From Atrina japonica (Eukaryota > Mollusca > Bivalvia > Pterioida > Pinnidae), in assembly GCA_030159075.1 (NCBI GenBank), contig BROG01000564.1, positions 294,001-358,000 of the forward strand: a stretch of DNA of 64,000 bases, in the 5' to 3' direction. Position numbers and translations under genes: made by a program. This document shows, in pieces, positions 22,160 to 32,699 of this stretch (its first letter is position 1; every line of letters starts with the position of its first letter). The notes beneath the pieces were generated by a model. It saw only the letters and a list, made by a program, of their open reading frames with translations. It had not been told where the DNA came from and ran no database searches.

Positions 22160-22440
22160 TAAAAAGGGCAATACACATGCTATGCTCAATACGACAGTTT
22201 CTGTCAATAAGACTTCATCAGTTCGACAGATGAGCTCGAATTAATGATAAATGTATATTTCACAAAGAAAATAGTGGTATCATACAAGGCGAAATAATAA
22301 TACCTACCTGTATTGCCAAATCTATCAAGAGTACACACTCTTAAAAAGTTCGTTCATAATCATAGCTTTTGGGAAATTTATAATTTAAACGGAAAATCCC
22401 AGCGAAATCTTACTTTAGTATAAAATAACTAGATATGATG
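22160..22440 (-). repeat. hammerhead-bearing repeat, copy 2
   Basis: Minus-strand homologue of 20610-20890 and 34695-34965, recognisable from TATACTAAAGTAA at one end through TTTGGCAATACA to the ribozyme at the other end. Confidence 0.6.
22184..22238 (-). ncRNA. type I hammerhead ribozyme, core intact
   Basis: Read on the minus strand: GCTCA (22235-22231), an 8-nt bulge, core CTGATGA (22221-22215), stem II GTC/GAC with a TTATT loop, GAAA (22201-22198), a 2-bp stem III (AC/GT) with a TGTC loop, cleavage triplet GTA (22192-22190), then TTGAGC (22189-22184) that pairs back to GCTCA. All invariant core positions are present and GTA is a cleavable triplet. Predicted to self-cleave after 22190. 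Very short stem III is known for retroelement-associated type I hammerheads in animals. Confidence 0.7.
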
Positions 22441-22444
22441 CAAG

Positions 22445-23570
22445 GACATTTTAATCTGTATATAATTGCTGCATACACATCCTCCACATTTTTATCATGG
22501 AATGCCATCAATAGTATGACGTCATTGTTTTAAACATGAATGGTAGTATCTTGACATACGAAATCTCGTATGTGATATCAAAATATGGTAGTATTGTCGT
22601 GTATTGGGTTTTCGATCTATTACCGTATGTCGTTATTTTTTCTAATTCATTGTTACTAAATTGAATAATATCGACATAGAAACATTGATGGAATTATCGA
22701 TAATACTCTGTGATAATAATGAACATTATTACAAAATTGAATAATATCAACATAGAAACATTGATGGAATTATCGATAATACTCTATGATAATAATGGAC
22801 ATCATTTTCCTTCCTTTACATGAAAAGCGTCAATTTCGATGTCAGCGTATTTATATTGGGGGGGGGGGGGGATAGTGTATTGTGTTTTCGACCTAATTAC
22901 AAAACGGACTGAAAGACGGAATGGAAACGAAATATCCGACGGAAAAGCATTTTCTATCAAGTAAAATAGGAGAACAAACGGACAAAATAAATTTGTGATC
23001 ATATTTATTTGTGTTTAGTTGTTCATTTGCAAGTAAGAGACCATAAATGAAAAATGATTCTTTCATTTTTTTTCAAATAATTTTATTACCCAGCAGAGAC
23101 AGAAAGAAATGCCAGAGTTGGGGCTCTAGATTCATTCCCTTACAAAAAGCATATGCATGAAAATGAACATATAATCAATATGTTTGCACATTACATGAAA
23201 AAATGTAACTTAACATATAACATTAATAATCATGTCTATTGATTATAGAGGGGATATCATAGAACCTTTCCACGTAAGCACAAAAATATAGACCAATTCT
23301 GAATGTAAATAATATTTGTATATGTAATGTATACTGATATACTCAAAAAATGGAGAGGTTAAATAAAAATTTAAAGTAGATTCTCTCATTTATGATATTG
23401 ATTTCAATCTACTTACTCTTCGTACTAAAGACAAGATTTACCATGACAGGGACAGTACATGATACTGTGTCTTCTTAATGCATTTACATTACAACAGAAT
23501 TTTAAATGCACCCAATGCTCACAATTTTCAAACATACATTTGCCCCATTGTGCAAAAAAAACAGAACCAG
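22445..23570. other. anonymous DNA with a 2-copy tandem repeat
   Basis: A ~72-bp unit (ACATAGAAACATTGATGGAA core) is present twice at 22663-22799 with one to three differences. A run of 13 G's lies at about 22858. Otherwise unrecognised. Confidence 0.5.
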
Positions 23571-23583
23571 TTAAAGAAACATA

Positions 23584-24790
23584 TTATTTTAAATGTTGTG
23601 GGTAAAACCTTTTACACACACAACACAAATTTTCAGGATTCTGTTCCTCACTGTCATCACTTGTTTCACTGTCAGAAATTACAACTTTTTGTAACCCTGA
23701 TGGTCCTGGTTTAGGAGAACTACAATTATTTATTTTTACCTTTTGTTTTTTATTCATAATATCAGTTCTCTTTCCCTTTACTTTGTTACATATAACTGAT
23801 TGTTTTCTTTTAAGATTGGAATTACATTTCCTGTTTTGATTTTCAATATGGTTTACAATATCATCCAATACTCAATCCTCTGTAATTGCTTGACCTGAGG
23901 TAATATTAGAGAACATATTTCATTTTACCTTATTGTTAACTGTGACACCAATTCGTTTTTCTTTCGTCTTTATCAAAAAACAATTGTGGATTTTGATCAG
24001 ACGGACAATCACCATTTGTAATTACATCTGTGTTATGATGGAGTATATCATTTTCCACAGAATCAGGTAGGTAATGCATGTCTGACACAGTCGACGGTTC
24101 ATTTTCAATATACACAGAAGCAAGAATTATGCTTGTTCTGGCACACATTTTGCATTCAGGGGGAAATACCCTTTTTCAAATGCACTTTTCAAATTCTCAG
24201 GGGACAACGCCCTTACATACGACGTTGATAAAAGTGGGGCAATATTGTATCTGTTTATTGTTGCATGGTTGTCACGCATGTATTTGTGACACAAAGTATT
24301 CAAAATTTTACTTAGTGGACCAAAACAAGATACATCTAGTGGCTGCAAGATATGGTTACAATGTGCTGGGAGAACAAACAAAATAATGTTCTTAGTTTTT
24401 GCCCACTCAATCTCACACTTAATGCAACATGAGACTTGTGCCCATCATAAATAATTAAAATTGGATCTTCTTTGCTTAAACCTTGTACATATTGTAAAAA
24501 GTGGGTTTGTAGATATTCTTTGAATATCTCGGTGTTCGACCACCCTGACACACTTACTGTTCCACCTGTACCAAATGAACAGTTGTTTAAAAGTTCATTT
24601 CTCATTCTTGCTCCAGGGAACACTATATATGGGGGAATTTGGGTTCCCAAAGCATTACCTGCAACAATACCTCTTTCTCCTCCATTGCAAATCAAACTGT
24701 TGGGCAATATCCGTGTTCTTGATTTGTAATCATTGTTTTCTTTTAATTTCAAATTCAAAGTAATGAAAATGATAAGTGACACATTTTTTT
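23584..24790 (-). pseudogene. pogo/Tigger-type DDE transposase, broken
   Basis: Minus-strand conceptual protein in order: NGGERG..GNALGTQIPPYIVFP; GWSNTEIF; LIIYDGHKSH (second catalytic Asp); LPAHCNHILQPLDVSCF (family signature); SAFEKGYFPLNAK; KPGPSGLQ..SDSETSDDSEE; CCVCKRFYP (start of a C-terminal zinc-binding tail). Frames break at about 24416 and 24125, and stops separate the last block. The N-terminal DNA-binding part and the first Asp segment are absent. In living copies such enzymes cut and paste the element; this one cannot. Confidence 0.75.
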
Positions 24791-24794
24791 TTCT

Positions 24795-25520
24795 GTGAAA
24801 ACCTTACAGCTTCAAAGTTAACTCAATACTTGAAGCAACTTGATAACATCATGCCCTCAAGGGGATTGTTTAGTGCTCAACGAAAGAGAGAGCATGGCAT
24901 GAATTCCACCTGATACATCATTCACTGAAAGAACAGATTAATGAGCTGTTACATGACTCGCCGCTGTCGGGTTTCATAACTTTGAAGACGGCTGAAGAGT
25001 TAATTAAAATTAATTCAACACCAAAGAATTCTTGAACCATGACAACATATATTAATGCAAGAGAGAGAGATATATAATTTCTTATGTTGCAGGATTTGTT
25101 TTGTTTCGATGAACAAAAGTTTTCTTCTTTACCTTGTTTTGAAGTTCTGATAGATGTAGATGGTGCTACAAAGGTCATTTCAGTAAAGTGAAGGGATCAC
25201 GTGGTCTGACACAGCCAACACCTGATGTTGTTGATTTTTTTGTTTTGATAGAAATTATATTTAAAATCCTATTTCTTCCACCTCAGTTCCTTCATTAGAA
25301 GAATTGACCAATTTTACATATAAAACAGACGTAGTTTTAACACATTTGTACAATTGTACATGCCAGGCAGAATCAGAATCTGTGTCACAAGAGAAATTAT
25401 TGATACATAACTTTTGTTTCACAATGCCATACTAAATGCAGACAGTACATGGAACATTTCCACATGAAAAAAAAGCTACAGCAAACAAAAAGCTCTTCTT
25501 AAATGCATAAACCAAGTTTT
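24795..25520. other. anonymous DNA
   Basis: May contain more of the Tigger element, but neither its N-terminus nor its terminal inverted repeats were identified. The minus-strand frame at 24918-25178 has no motif. Confidence 0.35.
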
Positions 25521-25526
25521 ATAATT

Positions 25527-25705
25527 CCAGGGTTCACCCTGTCATTAGCCATACAGCTATTGACTTTTTTCAATATTGGCTATTACAATTGTAATTGACT
25601 AATTTTCTGGCTAATATTTTTTCATCATGTTTGGTGCATATTTCCTGTGTATCACAATGTCATTCCATGACTATTCACACAGTATGAGCAAACAAGGCTC
25701 ACCCT
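25527..25705. mobile_element. MITE fragment, 'GGTTCACCCTGTCATTA' family
   Basis: Shares CAGGGTTCACCCTGTCATTA.CCA and TAATTTTCTGGCTAAT with the minus strand of 45183-45690, so it is the end of that element. Confidence 0.5.
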
Positions 25706-25709
25706 GTCA

Positions 25710-26430
25710 TTAGTGAGTGTGATCATTTTAATACTTTTTATAACATTTGAGATTGTCAGATAAATGTTTCAGAATAAATCCATAAGACCATTTCTTCATT
25801 CAATTTCGTCGCATTCTTTTTAATCAATTGGACTGTCTGAGACAACAGTTTGTCTTTCTACTCCATTTCTCGCATTGGTATTTCCCTTGGTACAAAGTTT
25901 ATTGCAAGCTTTCTTTGTATTCTGAGTTGATTTTCTTGGTAACTGAAATGAAATTGTCAAACTGTTGCAAAACATTTTTAATTACTTTTATCTATGAAGT
26001 TTTTTTTTATTAAATTACCATGACCGAGTGACCTAGTTAGCTATTGTTATGGCCAAGTCTTAAGTGTTTATCATCTGTCTGTCAACTTTTTCATTTTAAC
26101 AACTTATCAAGTTGCAGTGGAGAGATTGTAACCAATTTTGCAGGGAGCTTTGTTCAGAGAAGGAATTTTAAGTTTGTGAAAAAGGAGCTAGGATTAAAAT
26201 GACACTAAATGGGTCAAAACTTTGTATATCTTTTTTAAAAACTTTCATCTCATAAAGCAGTGATAATTTGTTTTTTTTTAATCGGTATACATTATTGCTA
26301 AGTCAATATTTGCAAAATTTGCAAATGAAATTATAGTGTGTTCATAAATAACCTTTACCGAGCGCTTTAAATGACATAGGGTATGTATATACAAATGGCT
26401 TATTACCAATATTAATGATATTAGAAAATG
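25710..26430. other. anonymous DNA
   Basis: Includes a segment near 26045-26200 (CTGTCTGTCAACTTTTTC..) vaguely like the large dispersed repeat of 7244-8226. Nothing else recognised. Confidence 0.35.
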
Positions 26431-26433
26431 TAC

Positions 26434-26571
26434 CTAAACTGCTGAATGGTTGGATTGTCATGCCTGACTCCTAGTCCACGATACCTTCCGAAATTTTCCT
26501 CTAGTGGGTCTGACAAAAGTTCTGGCTTAAAATATATGGGACCCCTTGTTGCAGGAGGTATGTAGTGGTCT
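26434..26571 (-). pseudogene. P-element/THAP9-like transposase, C-terminal exon
   Basis: Acceptor CATTCATAG at 26572, 138 nt fully open, donor GTACAT. Encodes DHYIPPATRGPIYFKPELLS, DPLEENFGRYRGLGVRHD and NPTIQQF. The E..FG..R..G...DNPT..QF pattern is the hallmark of the C-terminal part of P-element and THAP9 transposases. It is the last and best-preserved of four collinear blocks spread over 2 kb. Confidence 0.8.
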
Positions 26572-26574
26572 CTA

Positions 26575-27350
26575 TGAATGCATTAACTTTATAAGCAACA
26601 AGAGATTAAGGATAGTTTGCAATGATGGCATTATAGAGAAAACATTCAACTGTGAAATGTACTGAAAGGTTAAGATTTTTATCACAAAAATGAGTTTCAT
26701 TGAATTTTTAAATGTTTTCTCATATTTTGTATATATATATATATATATATTATATTAGAAGGTATATGTGTATATACCTGTCATAGCTAATCCCTGGTGT
26801 GAAAGGAACATTTTATTCCGTTCATTTTTTGATCAATATATCCTAAGAAATCTGTTCTCAGAAACTGAAATAAAGTAATTTAAAACAAATACAATCGGGC
26901 TGTAAGATATTGCTGTCAGAATAGTCTATGTATATCAAATTCTTATTATATAAAAGATTTGTTGAATATATATTTACGCCTTGGTCTGACTGAGCTTGGT
27001 ATTTCCTTTCAAGTATTAACATTGCAACTATACAAATACATGTGCATACTTGATACCTGAAACTGTTTGCAATGGTCATGGTTTAAATTACGATGCTCTT
27101 ACCATTCAGCCAGTCATGTTGTTTTTAGTCAATTTACTGGTAGTTATATTCAGATAAAAGATATAAAAAATCTCAGATACCAAAGTATAAATCAATAGAA
27201 TGTCCAGGACAAGATCCGTCACTGCATTGGTGTTAGTCGACTGCAGAGATCAAACTTTGTTGCATTTCACCCAAATTTTACGATTTCTTCAAATAAGTTT
27301 AAATTTCTTGGCAGGGTTTATAACAACTATAAAATGAAAAACAAAAATAC
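26575..27350. other. intron-like spacer in the P-element remnant
   Basis: AT-rich; a (TA)n run lies at about 26730-26750. No coding recognised. Confidence 0.4.
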
Positions 27351-27499
27351 CTCAAATCTTTGATAGTTTTGACTCCTTCAGTTAATGAACGTCCATTTAA
27401 GCAATCAAAGGAGCGGTCTACAAACAGGAAGATTTTACAGTTTCAGACATATCTGAACTGTAATAGGCATTCATGACTTTTGAGACTTTTGCTAAAGAC
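27351..27499 (-). pseudogene. P-element/THAP9-like transposase, third block
   Basis: After a TTTCAG acceptor the frame reads SLAKVSKVMNAYYSSDMSET, then shifts by one to FVDRSFDCLNGRSLTEGVKT, ending at a GTATTT donor. The D..FDCLN.R motif is characteristic of P-element transposases. The frameshift, just before FVDRSFD, shows the copy is inactive. Confidence 0.75.
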
Positions 27500-27664
27500 C
27501 TGAAATGAGAAAATGAATATTTCAACAGCAATAGTTATATGTACTTGGACATTAAAATGCACGTTTTCACCATATTACACATACAATAGTACCTCTTATC
27601 ATAGAATAATAAGGATTGAATAAATAAGTTGGTATTGAAATGATGAGAGGAAAAAGGTTACAAC

Positions 27665-27814
27665 CTAGGCTGCAAGTCGTACACCCATTGTGAAGGCAGG
27701 TGTCAGATAAATATGGTCACATCTTAATTTAGTTCTTTAGAGTTGTCCTGCTATGTCATCTCTGTAATTTCTTTCTACATGTGAGTATAAGATGTGGGAC
27801 AGGGTGTTGTTATC
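27665..27814 (-). pseudogene. P-element/THAP9-like transposase, second block
   Basis: Acceptor TTGCAG at 27815; reads NNTLSHILYSHVERNYRDDI, stop, then LRCDHIYLTPAFTMGVRLAA followed by a stop where family members have Gln (LAAQ). H..LTPF..MRV.LAAQ is a conserved stretch. A CAG to TAG change would explain the second stop. Confidence 0.75.
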
Positions 27815-28135
27815 CTGCAATGATAATGATTTAAAAAAGATAGGGTCGATGTCTGAAGCCCTAAAATATATAATTTTAACTTATAACTTAAAAACTGTTC
27901 ACATCTCCACCTCCAAACTATATATACTTGATTCTAATGGAAAGACATAACAAATTTCACAAACACATTTGATTTTCAATTTCTGTTAGTGCTTTGCAAT
28001 TCAGCCATTGCACCTTTTTCAGTTTATTGTTTGTGAGTGCATTAATACTGAAAGAACAGAAGTTTCAACACATATTTACAACTTTATACAACCGTTTTTG
28101 ATCACGTCCTATATGCATGCTTTTTCACATGTTAT

Positions 28136-28385
28136 TTATTCAGCATTATGATTAGTTATAATATTTTTCTTAATCTTTATCCATAGATATTTAGTGCCAC
28201 CAGGCCTACATTTGTATACATTGTTTCTGATGGTCTTAATGATATGAGGAACATCGGAGAAGAAGTAGAGAAAACGTTTCTCTGCAGCATACGGATTCTC
28301 GGCTCTATATACGACTGATTCGTTCTCCACTCTGTGTAGTCTGTACAAACGTTGGTTTGGTGAAGCTTTTGTCAGTAGTGGATGA
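28136..28385 (-). pseudogene. P-element/THAP9-like transposase, first recognisable block
   Basis: Minus-strand frame: PLLTKASPNQRLYRLHRVEN through AEKRFLYFFSDVPHIIKTIR, NNVYKCRPGGTKYLW. F.DVPHL.KT.RN is the P-element catalytic-region motif containing an acidic residue. The 5' limit and the donor are not clear. No THAP DNA-binding domain or terminal repeats were found upstream. Confidence 0.75.
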
Positions 28386-28561
28386 TATTACCTAAAAACA
28401 ATATGGATGTAGATATACAACTTATTGTGACTCAATACTTAGTACCCTGAAATAACATCATCCATTAAATTATGTTTGATTAAACATCTGAAAAAAAATA
28501 CTAGTACTATGGCAAGGAAATATTAACTCTAGTTGGTATTAACTAGTTTAATTAATGCATA

Positions 28562-29099
28562 TTCAATTAAAGGGGCTTTAGCTGTGCCTTTTGTCCATCC
28601 GTCTGTCTGTTAACTTTTCACATTTTCGTTTTATTCTCCACATCCGCAGAAGGGATTTTGATGACACTTTATAGGAAGCAAGTACTTAATGTCATCTATC
28701 AAGTGTGTTCAGTTTGGCCAGATCAGCCCAGGGTGGATCAAGGGTGGGACAAAAGAGGCCTCCTTAAAATCTTCTCCATAACTGATGCATGGATTAAAAA
28801 CTAATTGCATCTGAGTGATCTACATCGATGTATGATTAAAGGTTGTTAATTGAGTAGAAATCGGGAGGCGTTTTTGACATCTTTTTACACACTGCAATTT
28901 TTTTGTATGATTTCTTTGATTTTCTCCCCATTTGTTCATCATGAAACATTCCTGATTTATTTCATATTTATTTAGAATAGTTGAAGAGACTGAATATTTA
29001 TCATCTTAAAAGTGAGGTGGTCTTTATCCTATGTTCCTATCCACTGTATTTGTAATATACCTAGACTCAATTCAGGTGAGCGATGTGGCCTCTTGTTTC
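28562..29099 (-). repeat. deleted copy of the ~1-kb CTCACCTGA repeat
   Basis: Minus-strand relative of 7244-8226: both ends are present (CAAGAGGCCACATCGCTCAC and the GACAGACGGATGGACAAAAG part) but the middle is shortened to one internal unit. Confidence 0.65.
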
Positions 29100-29193
29100 A
29101 AAATGTTTTTCTTCCTTCTTTACTACTTAGATTGATTGATATACAAAAACAAAAAGGGGTATACACATCCATAAAAACTCTGAAATTCATATA

Positions 29194-30111
29194 CACAATC
29201 AAACCTGTTTCCAGCAGCCACACAAACAAAATTGAAAAATGACTGCATAAGACAGGTGGCCTTTGGCTCTAGGTTGACAAAAATCACAAGAAAATTGGTG
29301 TCCATTATGCAGCGTATAACAACATATGTATATTCATATACCAATAGGTAATAGTTTGATGTTAAAGCGATATAAGTTGTCACAATAATGATATTTGTCC
29401 CATGATATATAGACGAGAATATGATTAAATGTGTGTTCAAATTTATTATCAAACTCGTGAAATGTTGTAAAAGGCCTTCTTTTCTAAGTCATTTGTTTTT
29501 ACTTGAATTTAAGTTTTCCAGTACCAAAAACAATGCGGCTGTATTTCCGTATACAATGACCTTTCAGATAAACTCCTTTACGTGCCTATTGGACACTCGG
29601 TATTCCGCGTAAAAATTACCGCAAGTTAATTTGCAGTGCTCATACTAATGGTGGACAAACAAAAAACTGATATTACGGGTTACGTTTGGTAAGATTGTTG
29701 CAATTATACTCATGCATTTGCTATTCTAACCACCAGATGGTCTCTTTGGGATATATATGAGATACAATATTTCATAAAATGGGCCTGTAAAATTTTTCAC
29801 CTACGACAGCCTATATCGCTTTAAGATAATCAGGTGTCAAAATCATGTTACATGACATTGCTGCCCACATAACCTGTTTACAGATTTTCTCAAAAATAGA
29901 TCATGCGATCAACCATCCTCCAAAAATGGCTGCTGAAAACAGTGTGACCAAGCATTTAATCCTGTATATCATTGGCCTTTGACCAAGTTAGACAGGTGGC
30001 TGCTGGTTTGGGTATGTTTATATAGTGAAATTGATTGAGGGGGGGACATAAACTGGCGGTTGAAGACAAGTGGCTGCTGAAAACAGGTGGCATTTACGGC
30101 AGGTATGACTG
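29194..30111. mobile_element. MITE (CAATCAAACCTG ends) carrying a nested element
   Basis: Inverse-orientation member of the family at 418-877: shares GACAGGTGGCC..TTGACAAAAA..GAAAATTGGTGTCCATT, GGTGTCAAA.TCATG and ends in CATGACTGTA-like sequence. It is interrupted at 29362 by the element below. Confidence 0.7.
29366..29820. mobile_element. piggyBac-like MITE nested in another MITE, TTAA duplication
   Basis: 455 bp with inverted ends AGCGATATAAGTTGTC and (minus strand) AGCGATATAGGCTGTC, flanked on both sides by TTAA (29362-29365 and 29821-29824). The paralogue at 418-877 holds the uninterrupted site with a single TTAA, so this is a mapped insertion. TTAA duplication is diagnostic of the piggyBac superfamily. 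No transposase is coded. Confidence 0.85.
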
Positions 30112-30399
30112 TATTTTGTCAAGAAATCCAGGTTAGGCATTTTTTCACTTACAATTGTTTAACTCAGTCTTACTATTTGTATATGAATACCACACTGGAC
30201 CTGACCTTATTTTCACAAGGAATATAAGATTTTTATGCCTGTGTATAGTTCTTTTTTGTTATTGTGCAAGTAGAAAAAACAATTTTCTTGTCTTGGTAAA
30301 CACAGCTAATGACCCTTTAAGGACTTTTACTTACTTTAATCCACTGACTTTTAGTCCACATTTCATCTCCAGATATGAGATGGCTGTCCAAAGGCGATG

Positions 30400-31038
30400 C
30401 ATCGCTAACTTTTTCTTCTTTTGATTCAGCAGTTTCTGAATGAAGTCTTCTTCGTATGAATAAAGGAACAGGTCGACCAATAAAGGGCACAATTGGTTCC
30501 CATAGGAATGTTGACAGTTTATTGAAAGACCACGTCTCCGAACATAACAAATATATTGTCTATTAGAAATTCCGGCATGTTTTTTTTTTATATCAACTTC
30601 AGTGTATTTATGTGTAGAATCAGAGTGGTGTTGGACAAAATAAGTATCCTGATAGCCAATTCACTAAATATTTGAATTTTTCGGGTACCACCTTTAGTGA
30701 AAAAAAAACAGTTGTCTATGATGCTAAAAAGTCTTTCTTTTAATTTTTTATGTGGAATAGTTGTGTAAAGAGTAGAAAAGTCATATTTTTTGATACTGTG
30801 AATTCGAGAAAAATTGTGTGCCTTCAAATTTTCTAAAAGCTGTTTAGAATTTTTAAGTATCCACATCTGATTTACATTTTACTGTTTCGATTTTTTTTAT
30901 CTACATCTGATCCACGTCGCTTCTGGAATAAGCAACTGTACAGTATTGTTGAAGTTTCTCCTTAACGGCTGTCAATGTCTTGGTAAGGAGTAAAGATAAA
31001 GGTTTGGTAGAACATTTGCTGAATCCTTCTATGTATCT
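30400..31038 (-). pseudogene. Penelope-like reverse transcriptase, 5' part, inverted
   Basis: Minus-strand reading from 31035: YKQRYIEGFSKCSTKPLSLL, TAVKEKLQQYC, NQMWILKNSKQLLENLKAHN, KKYDFSTLYTTIPHKKLKER (first catalytic Asp of the RT in YDFS), then in another frame VNIPMGTNCA and LYSYEEDFIQKLL. This order matches Penelope-like RTs found in many aquatic invertebrates. Frames shift at least twice and stops occur. The next RT segment lies on the opposite strand at 31039. Confidence 0.75.
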
Positions 31039-31530
31039 TTGCTTATATGGGGTTTTATGAAGTTTAGATATATCGACGACGTTTTGTCAATTAATAATGA
31101 CAATTTTCATACATATATATCATACATATATCCAAGCGAACTAAAAATTAAAGATACAACAGAATCAAGCATACACGCTCCATACTTAGATATTTTACTT
31201 ACTATAGACACCAACGGGAAATTGGCAACTAAGCTATACGACAAACACGGCGATTTCGGCTTTCCCATCGTAAACTTTCCACATTTAAGTAGTAATATCC
31301 CACAGTCACCCGCATATGGAGTTTATATTTCACAAATTATCCGATATGCCAGGGCGTGTTCAACATAAGAACATTTCATATACAGATGTAAACTACTCAC
31401 TGACAAATTATTGACACAGGCATATCGAAAACCGCGTTTGATGTCAACGTTCCGCACATTTTACGGTCGGTATGATATTTTTATATGCGTTTACTCTGTT
31501 TCACTAAGTAAAATGTTGAGATGCCTTTTC
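31039..31530 (+). pseudogene. Penelope-like reverse transcriptase, 3' part
   Basis: Plus-strand reading: KFRYIDDVLSINNDNF (YIDD catalytic motif), then IKDTTESSIHAPYLDILL, KLYDKHGDFGFPIVNFP, NIPQSPAYGVYISQIIRYAR, and after a stop YRKPRLMSTFRTFYGRYDIF and SVSLSKMLR. The order continues the inverted block at 30400-31038. No GIY-YIG endonuclease was seen downstream. Confidence 0.8.
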
Positions 31531-31534
31531 GTTG

Positions 31535-31780
31535 GCGGTTGTTGAGACGTCTGTACTAATTGTGACGAGGATTTGTTCCTCACGTATTTCATTTGGACTT
31601 GACTGTGGACATACGGCGGGTGTGACCGGTCGACAGGGGATGCGTACTCCTTCATGGCACTTGATACCACCTATTGGTTTCCAGAGGTCCGTGTTCGTCC
31701 ATTTTTACCAAATTTGTATCTACCGTATATCCTGGACATCCTAAAGATTTATAATTTGGTATCTGAGATGTTTTATATTC
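31535..31780 (+). mobile_element. Penelope-like element 3' untranslated region
   Basis: Same block as 15466-15690 and 63030-63270: GTGACGAGGATTTGTTCCTC, GGCGGGTGTGACCGGTCGAC, CCTGGACATCCTAAAGATTT. Its co-occurrence with RT C-termini in two copies defines it as the element's 3' end. Confidence 0.7.
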
Positions 31781-31965
31781 CAACTCTTTATACATTGATT
31801 CCACAAAATATTGGTCGGGATACACAAAGAAACCTTGGAGCACAAGAGCACATTCAGGTACCTTTTTCAAGAACTAATAATTACCAAAATTATTTTCTTC
31901 CAAAAACTATTTCAGACTGGAATGCCTTACCTGAGAATGTTAAATGCCAAAAAACCAGATTGAAA
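31781..31965 (+). pseudogene. LINE ORF2 C-terminal scrap
   Basis: Open frame reads LYTLIPQNIGRDTQRNLGAQ, IQVPFSRTNNYQNYFLPKTI, SDWNALPENVK. The R(T/N)..Y..SF.P.TI..WN.LP pattern closes many non-LTR retrotransposon reverse transcriptase proteins. It begins exactly where the Penelope-like 3' block ends. Confidence 0.65.
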
Positions 31966-32692
31966 AAGAGACAAATGAAATTTATAAGAGTAGTGGGTAT
32001 TCAATTATGTTTATTTGAAAATAAACACATCAATAATGTAGAACTTCATGTATATTTTAGGAACTATTTAACACAGACAGTTGTGTTATGATAGTCCTCA
32101 AATTTATATCATATCTTTCCAGTAATAAACGATGGCAGAAATATAACCTAAAACGCAGTTTTTAAGGTCCACTGAGCTACAAATACTTGGTTCAGTCATG
32201 AAAATTAGGAGCAGGGAAGTGGTTAACGGTTGCAAATACTTGGAATTTGTTGCCAGAAAATAAACACATCAATAATGTACAACTTATTATATGTATATTT
32301 TAGGGACTAAGTAACTAAGTCCTCTAGTTTATATCTTATCTTTTCAGTAACGATGGCAGAAATAAAACATGAAACCCTATATCTTAAGTCCACTGAGCTA
32401 TGAATTCTTGGTTCGCGTATGAAAATTAGAAATGGGAAAGTTGACGAAGGATGCAAAGATTTGGAAATTGTTGCTAGAAAAATTAAAGTCACCAGCCGAA
32501 AAACGCTTGACCAAAGCAAAATGAACGAAAACAAGGTGAAACATAAATCTAAAGCTGAAAAATAAGAAAAGTTGGAAATGTTTTTAAAAAGTGAAAGAAC
32601 TAGAAGAAAAGTTAAACAACAGATGTGAGGAACTAGCATATATGTAGAACTGCATGATGTTTGTCTCTTTTTCAATCTGGGTTTTTGGCGTC
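31946..32692. repeat. inverted-repeat bounded segment with a 240-bp duplication
   Basis: GCCAAAAAACCAGATTGAAA followed by AAGAGACAAA at the left is inverted at 32661-32692. Inside, a ~242-bp unit is present twice (about 32017-32258 and 32259-32500; both with AAATAAACACATCAATAATG). Could be a foldback element inserted into the LINE scrap. Confidence 0.5.
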
Positions 32693-32699
32693 ACAGATT

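Noticed and set aside
24918..25178. Minus-strand 86-codon frame as the Tigger N-terminus
   Set aside because: No helix-turn-helix or CENP-B-like signature, and it is not collinear with the downstream transposase.
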